Shown one piece after another: positions 6,764 through 12,001 of a stretch of 12,001 nt of DNA. The stretch comes from RGIG2707 sp045600065 (GTDB lineage Bacteria > Bacillota > Clostridia > Peptostreptococcales > Anaerovoracaceae). Location: NCBI GenBank assembly GCA_045600065.1, contig JAZRXE010000059.1, positions 1-12,001 on the forward strand. Direction: 5' to 3'. The notes beneath the pieces are model-generated. The model saw only the letters and a program-made list of their open reading frames with translations, was not told the DNA's origin and searched no databases. Within the stretch, counting starts at the first letter, position 1. The number at the start of each line of letters is the position of its first letter. A program made the translations under genes and the position numbers.

Positions 6764-8944
6764 TTAGTACTTGCTCCTGTATACATCCTTAACGTTTTTG
6801 ACCTGTCTGAATCTGGACATGAGCTTAAGTATATCCTTGTTGGAGGAAAGCTCCATAGTGATCTCCAGATTCGATATCACTCCGCTGTCAGTTTTAAGGT
6901 TGACCCCGGTGATATTTATGTTCATATCCTCGCAGATCTTGGAAATATCAGCCAGCAGCCCCTTCCTGTCTGCGGAAATAACATGTATGGTGGCTTCAAA
7001 CAGGGCATTCTCGTCAGACAGGTTCCATGCCACCTCTATAAGCCTGGGCAGCTCAGTCTGGGGAAGACTCAGAATATTCGAGCAGTCTGCCCTGTGCACC
7101 GAAACGCCCCTGCCCTTGGTAGTATAACCTATTATCTCGTCTCCGGGAACGGGGCTGCAGCACTTCGCAAAGCGTACCATAAGGGCATCCACGCCCTTTA
7201 CGCTTATGCCCTTGATATCGCTGCGGTGCTTCTTGCCCTCGGAGTTTATCTTGGCAACCAGAGCGTTGTTGTCGGCGCTTTCAAGAGATGTGTGTATCTC
7301 TTCGTGATAATAGTCCTCCAGCAGCTTCATGGTCTTGCTGAGAGCCACGCCGCCGTAGCTGACCGCGTTGAACAGATCCTCCTGGTCCGTAAAGCCCATT
7401 TCCCTGGCTGCCTTGGCAAGGAAGCTGGTCTTCATTATGTCCTGGACATCGAAGCCTCTTCGCCTGACGGTATTTGTAAGAAGCTCTCTTCCCTTGTCCG
7501 TATTGGCGTTGCGGTTTTCCTTCTTGATGAACTGCCTTATCTTGTTCTTGGCGGAATTTGTCCTGACTATCTTGAGCCAGTCTATGCTGGGGCCCGGGGA
7601 ATTCGCGGAGGTGATTATGCTTACGATCTCTCCGTTTTTCAGCACGTATTCCAGGGGCACCATCTTGCCGTTGACCTTGGCGCCTACACATTTTAGACCT
7701 ACAGCCGTATGGACCTTGAAGGCAAAATCCAAAGGCGTGGAGCCCGCGGGGAGCTCAATTATGTCTCCCTTGGGGGTGAACACGAAGACCTGGTTGCTGA
7801 AAAGCTCCATCTTCAGGGTGTCCACAAACTCCCTTGAATCCCGTGCCTCAGTGTTCCATTCCAAAGATTCTCTGAGCCAGGCAAGCTTGGCTTCGTCCTC
7901 TTCGGCGCTTATGCCCTCTTTGTACTTCCAGTGGGCCGCTATGCCGTATTCTGCCACACGGTGCATCTCGGCAGTTCTTATCTGTATTTCGAAGGGCAGC
8001 CCTTCCTTTCCCAGCAATGTCGTGTGCAGCGACTGGTACTTGTTGGGCTTAGGCATGGCTATGTAGTCCTTGAAGCGGCCCGGAATTGGTGTCCACCTGG
8101 TGTGAACAGCGCCTAAAACCGCATAGCAGTCTCTTACATCGTTGACTATGACCCGAAGACCTGTAAGATCGAATATCTCATCCAGATGCTTTTTCTGGTA
8201 GATCATCTTCTTGTAAATGCTGTAATATTGCTTGGTTCTTCCGTAGATCTGATATTCTATGCCGGATTCATCGAGCATTTCCTTAAGCTCAGCCGTGACA
8301 TCCTCTATCATCTGCTGGCTTTTGACCTTGCGCTCCTGCATCTGTGCGTCAAGCTTTTCATAGCCCTCGGGATCAAGATTCTTGAAGGCAAGATCCTCCA
8401 TTTCGAACTTGAAGGCGTAAATACCGAGTCTGGCAGCAAGTGGCGCATATATCTCCAGAGTCTCCCTGCTCTTTTCCTTTTTCTTTTCTGAGGGCATGTA
8501 CTGCAGAGTCCTCATGTTGTGCAGCCTGTCCGACAGCTTTATTACAAGCACCCTTATATTCTTGGACATGGCAAGGAGGAGCTTTCTTACGTTCTCGGCC
8601 TGGTTTTCTTCCCTGGTTTCGAAATTGATATTGGTCAGCTTGGTTACACCGTCCACCAGCTCGGCGATCTCGTTACCGAAATCCTCCTTAAGCTGCTGAA
8701 GCGTATAGGGGGTATCCTCCACCACATCGTGGAGCAGGCCTGCCGCCACAGTAACAGAATCCATGCCCAGATCCGCAAGTATGATGCCCACTGCCTTCGG
8801 GTGGATTATGTAAGGCTCACCGGAACGCCTCTTTTGCTCTTTATGAAATTTATCGGCTGTCGTATAAGCCTTTTCCAGCAAGTCGGGATCAAACTTGGGA
8901 TTTATAGCCAGAAGCTCCCGGACATAATCACTGTAAATTTCCAT
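6764..8944 (-). CDS. relA: Bifunctional (p)ppGpp synthetase/hydrolase Rel
   Basis: Product of 726 residues when started at the ATG at 8944, the standard length for long RSH enzymes. The N-terminal hydrolase domain keeps His48 and the His72-Asp73 pair of HDVVED. The synthetase domain has TGLRVIVND (261-269), then RFKD at 290-293, the RXKD form found in bifunctional enzymes, and KYQSLHTTL. A TGS domain follows (VFVFTPKGDIIELPAGSTPLDFAFKVHT), then the conserved-cysteine region KCCSPVPGDEIIGY and a C-terminal ACT domain. It makes pppGpp/ppGpp on starved ribosomes and degrades it otherwise. The start overlaps the secDF stop as TAATG with AGGGGGG just upstream; an upstream in-frame start 13 codons earlier lies inside secDF and has no such site. 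The stop TAA abuts the hydrolase ATG. Confidence 0.96.
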   Translation of the reverse strand: MEIYSDYVRELLAINPKFDPDLLEKAYTTADKFHKEQKRRSGEPYIIHPKAVGIILADLGMDSVTVAAGLLHDVVEDTPYTLQQLKEDFGNEIAELVDGVTKLTNINFETREENQAENVRKLLLAMSKNIRVLVIKLSDRLHNMRTLQYMPSEKKKEKSRETLEIYAPLAARLGIYAFKFEMEDLAFKNLDPEGYEKLDAQMQERKVKSQQMIEDVTAELKEMLDESGIEYQIYGRTKQYYSIYKKMIYQKKHLDEIFDLTGLRVIVNDVRDCYAVLGAVHTRWTPIPGRFKDYIAMPKPNKYQSLHTTLLGKEGLPFEIQIRTAEMHRVAEYGIAAHWKYKEGISAEEDEAKLAWLRESLEWNTEARDSREFVDTLKMELFSNQVFVFTPKGDIIELPAGSTPLDFAFKVHTAVGLKCVGAKVNGKMVPLEYVLKNGEIVSIITSANSPGPSIDWLKIVRTNSAKNKIRQFIKKENRNANTDKGRELLTNTVRRRGFDVQDIMKTSFLAKAAREMGFTDQEDLFNAVSYGGVALSKTMKLLEDYYHEEIHTSLESADNNALVAKINSEGKKHRSDIKGISVKGVDALMVRFAKCCSPVPGDEIIGYTTKGRGVSVHRADCSNILSLPQTELPRLIEVAWNLSDENALFEATIHVISADRKGLLADISKICEDMNINITGVNLKTDSGVISNLEITMELSSNKDILKLMSRFRQVKNVKDVYRSKY

Positions 8945-11136
8945 TAAGCCCCCCTGTAGCGGTTCTTTTTGGTAAGCCTGCAAAGATCAAAATACAGTCC
9001 TGATGCTATGCACAGCGAAGATACGGTCCCGAATATGACGCCTGCCATCAGCGGTAGCGCAAACTCCTTGATGGACTCCCCGCACATGAACAGCAGAGGA
9101 AGTATGGAGACCAGAGTCGTTATCGAAGTCATGACCGAGCGGCTCAGAGACTGGTTGATGCTGTTGTTTATGATAAGCTCTGTGCGAAGCTTTCTCGGGC
9201 CCTGCATGTTCTCCCTGATCCTGTCGAATATTACTATGGTATCGTTGATCGAATAGCCGATCACTATCAGAAGTCCTGCTATAAACGGGCTGTTCATCTG
9301 CACCCTGAATATGCCGTAAAAGGCAAAGAGCATCAGAGTGTCGTGGCACAGCGCCAATATGGCGGCGATGCCGAAGCGCAGCTCGAACCTGAATGCGACA
9401 TAGACAAGCATGGCCGCACAGGCGATCAGACAGGATTTTACCGCGTTGGATTTAAGCTGTGTGCCCACTGAAGGGCCTATAAGCCCTGCCTGCTCCACGA
9501 ACTGATCCTCAGGCGTGCTTATATCAAAGCTCTGGTAGAAAAGACTGCAGAGCGTGCTGCGGCGGGCGTTGTCCATGGCGTCGGTGGTGCTTATCAATAT
9601 CTTTTCCTGATCTTCTCCGGCATATCTGATCTGGAAATCGGATAATCCCTGCTGCTTTAAGAACTTCTCAACATCCTGCTGAGACAGCATGCTTCCGGTA
9701 TTGAGCTGGAGCATGGTCCCTCCTGTAAAATCTATGCCCATGTTGAAGCCTCTGACAAGGCCCAGACCTATGCCGCAAACTATAACGGCGCATACGGCGA
9801 TGTAGAAGATCTTCCTTTTTCCGAGGAAATCGATGCTTGTAGCAGCCGATGGGCCCTCTGCCATGGGGTCTATCTTCTTTGCCCCGAAGGCCGAGGGGCT
9901 TGCAAGCCTGCTTTCGGCTATGGCTTTCAGCAGCAGCTGGGATATGGCAACTGCGGTGATCAGGCTGACAATGATGCCGATGAGCAGAGTCATCGCAAAG
10001 CCTCTTACGGAGCCTGTCCCGAATAAATACAGTATTACCGCAGCTATTACAGTCGTCACCTGAGAGTCTACTATGGTGGTCATTGCCCTTCTGAAGCCGG
10101 ACTGCACGGCAACCCTTACGGTCTTGCCTGCTTCGATATCTTCTCTGATACGGCAGAAAATAATAACATTGGAGTCCACCGCCATGCCCACTGATAGTAT
10201 GAGACCGGCAATGCCCGGCAGGGTCAGTACGGCGCCCAGGGCCGCGTATATCCACAGCACCATGAGCACATAGAGTGCCAGGGCTATGTCGGCTACCGCC
10301 CCCATTACCCTGTATCCGGCTATCATTATGACGAATATAAGCAAAATGCCCACTATACCCGCCTTCACACAGGTGCGCGCGGCGTCTGTTCCCAGAGTCG
10401 GGCCTACTATTTCGGTCTGTATCTCGCTGAGACCAACAGGCAGGGATCCGCCTCTGATAAGGGCTGCAAGATTGGATGCGCTGTCCTTTGTGAAGCTTCC
10501 CGTTATCTGACACTGAGAGGAGGAAATGACGCTGCTTACCATGGGCGCGGAAATGACCTCGTTGTCCAGAAGTATGATAAGCTGTGAAGCGCTGAAGTCT
10601 CCCTCGGGGGTGATCTTGCCGCTGACTATTCTTCTTGTGGCATCCTCAAAGGCTGCGGCGCCCTCGGCGTCGAACTCCAGATCCACAGTGTAGCTGCCCA
10701 TGAGCGCGGTATCATAGCCCTTATAGGCAGATGCCATGGCGTTTCTGACATGGCTGCCGTCAACTGCAAGCATGCCGTCGGCAGTCACAAAGCTGAGCTT
10801 TGCGGTTCTTCCTATGGATTCTATTGCGGCTGCGGCATCCTTTGCTCCGGGAAGCTCTATCCTGATACGGTTTTCGTTCTCTACTGCAATGACAGGCTCG
10901 GACAGTCCCATTTCGTTAACACGCTTTTCAAGCACTGCCTTTACCTGCTCCATCACCTGTTTAAGCTCTGAGCCCTGGGCGTCTGTCTGTGCCTCCAAGA
11001 CCACAGATACTCCGCCTATCATGTCCAGGCCGAGATTGAGCCTGTCTGCCAGTGTTACCCCGCCCATGGGTGTAACAGAGAATATCCATCCCAATATTGT
11101 TATAATTACGACTAAAATCGCGCCTGTTTTCTTCAT
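8944..11136 (-). CDS. secDF: Fused protein-export membrane protein SecDF
   Basis: Product of 730 residues with SecD and SecF joined in one chain, as in Bacillus. SecDF uses the proton gradient to pull secreted proteins through SecYEG on the outer face of the membrane. The SecD half has a first membrane segment (5-21), LGLDMIGGVSVVLE (35-48), a large extracytoplasmic region to about residue 255, and a membrane bundle with GMAVDSNVIIFCRIRED (317-333) including the proton-path Asp321. A linker near 405-440 leads to the SecF half: membrane segment 442-460, FNMGIDFTGGT (464-473), and GYSINDTIVIFDRIREN (627-643) with Asp632. The ATG at 11136 is chosen because GGGGA stands 9 bases upstream and MKKTG leads straight into the first helix; a start 15 codons earlier would lie in the terminator hairpin. 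Stop TAA overlaps the rel start. Confidence 0.96.
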   Translation of the reverse strand: MKKTGAILVVIITILGWIFSVTPMGGVTLADRLNLGLDMIGGVSVVLEAQTDAQGSELKQVMEQVKAVLEKRVNEMGLSEPVIAVENENRIRIELPGAKDAAAAIESIGRTAKLSFVTADGMLAVDGSHVRNAMASAYKGYDTALMGSYTVDLEFDAEGAAAFEDATRRIVSGKITPEGDFSASQLIILLDNEVISAPMVSSVISSSQCQITGSFTKDSASNLAALIRGGSLPVGLSEIQTEIVGPTLGTDAARTCVKAGIVGILLIFVIMIAGYRVMGAVADIALALYVLMVLWIYAALGAVLTLPGIAGLILSVGMAVDSNVIIFCRIREDIEAGKTVRVAVQSGFRRAMTTIVDSQVTTVIAAVILYLFGTGSVRGFAMTLLIGIIVSLITAVAISQLLLKAIAESRLASPSAFGAKKIDPMAEGPSAATSIDFLGKRKIFYIAVCAVIVCGIGLGLVRGFNMGIDFTGGTMLQLNTGSMLSQQDVEKFLKQQGLSDFQIRYAGEDQEKILISTTDAMDNARRSTLCSLFYQSFDISTPEDQFVEQAGLIGPSVGTQLKSNAVKSCLIACAAMLVYVAFRFELRFGIAAILALCHDTLMLFAFYGIFRVQMNSPFIAGLLIVIGYSINDTIVIFDRIRENMQGPRKLRTELIINNSINQSLSRSVMTSITTLVSILPLLFMCGESIKEFALPLMAGVIFGTVSSLCIASGLYFDLCRLTKKNRYRGA

Positions 11137-11155
11137 TTTTAGGCTTCCCCTTTTA

Positions 11156-11186
11156 TAAAAACAAGGCATGTGCCTGAGCACATGCC
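11156..11186 (-). terminator. Intrinsic-terminator-like hairpin between yajC and secDF
   Basis: Read on the minus strand, GGCATGTGC, loop TCAG, GCACATGCC makes a perfect 9-bp stem (11165-11186) followed by TTGTTTTTA. It starts 15 bp after the yajC stop and ends about 20 bp before the secDF start. The U-rich tail is on the minus-strand side only. It probably gives partial termination or RNA 3'-end protection, lowering secDF and downstream expression relative to yajC, since no good promoter is seen between it and secDF (inference). Confidence 0.75.
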
Positions 11187-11200
11187 CTGAAAGCTTCTTT

Positions 11201-11578
11201 TTATTCTGCCTTTACTTCTTCAGGCTCTTCAGGTTCCTGTTCTTCCTTCTGACCTAATTTCTTGATGTTCTTTGATGTTACCTTCTTAACCTGGACCTTT
11301 TCGTCTTCAGCAGCCTTGACGATCTTGCTGACGCCCCACTTGGCCATTTCCAGCCTGGTCTTGTCTGCGCCGGCCTGTATGATCAGCTTTTCCTCGCCGA
11401 CTCTTACTACCTTGCCGTAGAAGCCGCCTATGGTGACGATCTCATCGCCGACCTTGACGCTGTCTCTCATTTCCTTGGTCTCTTTCTCCTGCTTCTGCTG
11501 GGGACGGATGACCAGAAGGTACATTGCGAGCAGCATGGCTACCATCATAATAATATATGAAGTAGTACCAGAATTCAT
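11201..11578 (-). CDS. yajC: Preprotein translocase subunit YajC
   Basis: Product of 125 residues, usual for YajC, a single-span inner-membrane protein associated with SecDF and YidC. One membrane helix is at about 7-24 (SYIIMMVAMLLAMYLLVI), followed at once by the family mark RPQQKQEKE (25-33). A small soluble domain follows with KVGDEIVTIGGFYGKVV. The C-terminal 16 or so residues are Glu/Pro-rich (KEEQEPEEPEEVKAE). The start at 11578 is set by AGGAGG seven bases upstream; a longer in-frame start at 11713 would run through the promoter and is rejected. It is the first gene after the promoter at 11622-11649, and a hairpin terminator separates it from secDF. Clostridial neighbours such as tgt and queA, often upstream, are not present in this window. 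Confidence 0.95.
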   Translation of the reverse strand: MNSGTTSYIIMMVAMLLAMYLLVIRPQQKQEKETKEMRDSVKVGDEIVTIGGFYGKVVRVGEEKLIIQAGADKTRLEMAKWGVSKIVKAAEDEKVQVKKVTSKNIKKLGQKEEQEPEEPEEVKAE

Positions 11579-11585
11579 AAGATTT

Positions 11586-11591
11586 CCTCCT
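11586..11591 (-). promoter_or_regulatory. Ribosome binding site of yajC
   Basis: Minus-strand AGGAGG, seven bases before the ATG at 11578. It is a full match to the anti-Shine-Dalgarno core and decides the yajC start against the longer in-frame alternative. Confidence 0.9.
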
Positions 11592-11621
11592 ATATGTGCA
11601 ATCGATATCGTAGATTCATTT

Positions 11622-11649
11622 ATTATACTAAAATCAACGCAAAAATCAA
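11622..11649 (-). promoter_or_regulatory. Sigma-A-type promoter for the yajC-led operon
   Basis: Minus-strand -35 TTGATT (11644-11649), a 16-bp spacer and a perfect -10 TATAAT (11622-11627). Transcription would start near 11615, giving a 5' leader of about 37 bases before yajC. It is the only good promoter I see in the window and lies in markedly AT-rich DNA. Confidence 0.75.
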
Positions 11650-11665
11650 TAGGCATATTGATTTT
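11642..11665. promoter_or_regulatory. 10-bp perfect palindrome over the -35 box, candidate operator
   Basis: AAAATCAATA (11642-11651) and TATTGATTTT (11656-11665) are exact reverse complements around a 4-base centre. The element covers the -35 box of the yajC promoter. On the minus strand the half-site TTGATTTT recurs just downstream, inside the spacer (as GTTGATTTTAG, around 11630-11637). The shape suits binding of a dimeric regulator at the promoter. I do not recognise the site and cannot name the protein. Confidence 0.6.
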
Positions 11666-11678
11666 GCCCGATACAGAC

Positions 11679-11696
11679 TTACTGTGAATTACTGTG
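11679..11696. repeat. Direct repeat TTACTGTG x2 at 10-bp spacing
   Basis: TTACTGTG occurs at 11679-11686 and again at 11689-11696, two bases apart, so the copies recur at about one helical turn on the same DNA face. It lies about 30-45 bp upstream of the -35 box, a typical activator position. A binding role is inference. Confidence 0.4.
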
Positions 11697-11713
11697 CGAT
11701 CACCGGTCTTCAT

Positions 11714-12001
11714 CAGGTATAGGTATAACCGCTCAGTCTTCTCTTCGCGCTAAGCTCTGACTGCGCCCCTTTAGGCCTGTCGCTAAGCGCCGACGCCGCG
11801 CCAGTCCTTCGATCGCGGCACAGTTCATCCACATGCAAAAACAATGAAACAGAGATTTCCAGTTAGTGTAAAATAATTGTGGAACTTATCACTCACCTGT
11901 GGATTCCTGTGCCGCACTCTCAGGCACGCTCCCGCTCGGCGGGGACCCGCAGCGGGCCCGCGTCGCAAGCCCCTTCGGAAGACCTTCCGCTGCTGCCGCC
12001 C
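11714..12001. other. GC-rich palindromic non-coding region, no gene recognised
   Basis: This 288-base stretch holds no protein or RNA family that I recognise. It is two GC-rich blocks around an AT-rich core (about 11833-11898). Short hairpins are dense: GCCGCG/CGCGGC (11795-11800 with 11814-11819), CCCGCT/AGCGGG (11931-11936 with 11951-11956) and CGGAAG/CTTCCG (11976-11981 with 11984-11989). Frames stay partly open on both strands but encode Arg/Ala/Pro-rich strings with no Shine-Dalgarno site, as expected from GC-rich repeats. It may be a dispersed intergenic repeat, a structured RNA or the 3' end of an upstream unit. Confidence 0.5.
11815..11915. repeat. Interrupted inverted repeat flanking an AT-rich core
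   Basis: The left arm GCGGCACAG (11815-11823), then ATCCAC (11827-11832), is matched by GTGGAT (11899-11904), then CTGTGCCGC (11907-11915) as reverse complements; the arms differ by one base in the inner spacing (3 versus 2). The 66-base core is AT-rich. This suggests one structured or mobile-type repeat unit rather than chance. Confidence 0.55.

Noticed and set aside
8945..8983. rel start 13 codons upstream inside secDF
   Set aside because: The TAATG overlap with AGGGGGG upstream is a better start and gives the usual Rel N-terminus.
11137..11181. secDF start 15 codons upstream
   Set aside because: It lies in the terminator hairpin, while the ATG at 11136 has a Shine-Dalgarno site and begins the first membrane helix directly.
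11137..11190. Promoter for secDF using TATAAA in the terminator tail
   Set aside because: The hexamer 17 bp upstream matches the -35 consensus at only 3 of 6 bases, and the start would fall on the ribosome binding site.
11579..11713. Longer yajC start at 11713, adding 45 residues
   Set aside because: It would translate across the promoter, -10 box and palindrome; the AGGAGG site fixes the start at 11578 and the shorter form matches YajC.
11730..11830. Possible tRNA or known structural RNA (a TTCGATC string resembles a T-loop)
   Set aside because: No acceptor, D or anticodon arms can be folded around it, and no RNase P, tmRNA or SRP core sequence is visible.
11713..11844. Minus-strand 43-codon frame starting with TTG
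   Set aside because: It has no Shine-Dalgarno site, no known family and an Arg/Ala/Ser-rich product from the GC-rich repeat; it is kept only as part of the non-coding block.
11815..11915. Chromosomal origin of replication
   Set aside because: There are only three weak TCCACA cores, no perfect DnaA box, and no dnaA, dnaN or rpmH nearby.
11879..12001. Plus-strand GTG-started frame open to the window edge
   Set aside because: The product is a Pro/Ser/Arg-rich low-complexity string over hairpins, with no ribosome binding site.

Overview
The window reads as a chromosomal housekeeping region of a low-to-mid GC Firmicute, most likely a clostridial (Lachnospiraceae-like) bacterium. The reasons are a fused SecDF, a HemZ-type radical SAM protein next to a YqgX-like hydrolase, the order rel - metallo-hydrolase - hemZ - hisS - aspS, and a yqeK-rsfS-leuS block. 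Family placement is inference from gene order and protein style. All ten recognisable genes lie on the minus strand, so the transcript runs from right to left.

Layout in transcription order: a GC-rich, highly palindromic region with no convincing gene (about 11714-12001); an AT-rich promoter region with a clear sigma-A-type promoter and a 10-bp palindrome over its -35 (11615-11700); yajC; an intrinsic-terminator-like hairpin; secDF (fused); rel (bifunctional ppGpp synthetase/hydrolase); a YqgX-like metallo-beta-lactamase-fold hydrolase; hemZ; hisS; aspS; yqeK; rsfS; and the first part of leuS, which runs off the left edge. From secDF to leuS the genes overlap or lie no more than 23 bp apart (TAATG at secDF/rel, TAAATG at rel/hydrolase, ATGA at hemZ/hisS). 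A single long operon with translational coupling is plausible.

The functions fit growth control and protein synthesis: export of membrane and secreted proteins (YajC, SecDF), stringent response (Rel), tRNA charging (His, Asp, Leu), ribosome silencing in starvation (RsfS) and Ap4A removal (YqeK). No novel system is evident. The strongest anomaly is an in-frame TAG at codon 215 of leuS, after which the LeuRS frame continues intact to the window edge. Next are the palindromic operator-like element over the yajC promoter, the terminator between yajC and secDF, and the unexplained GC-rich inverted-repeat region upstream.
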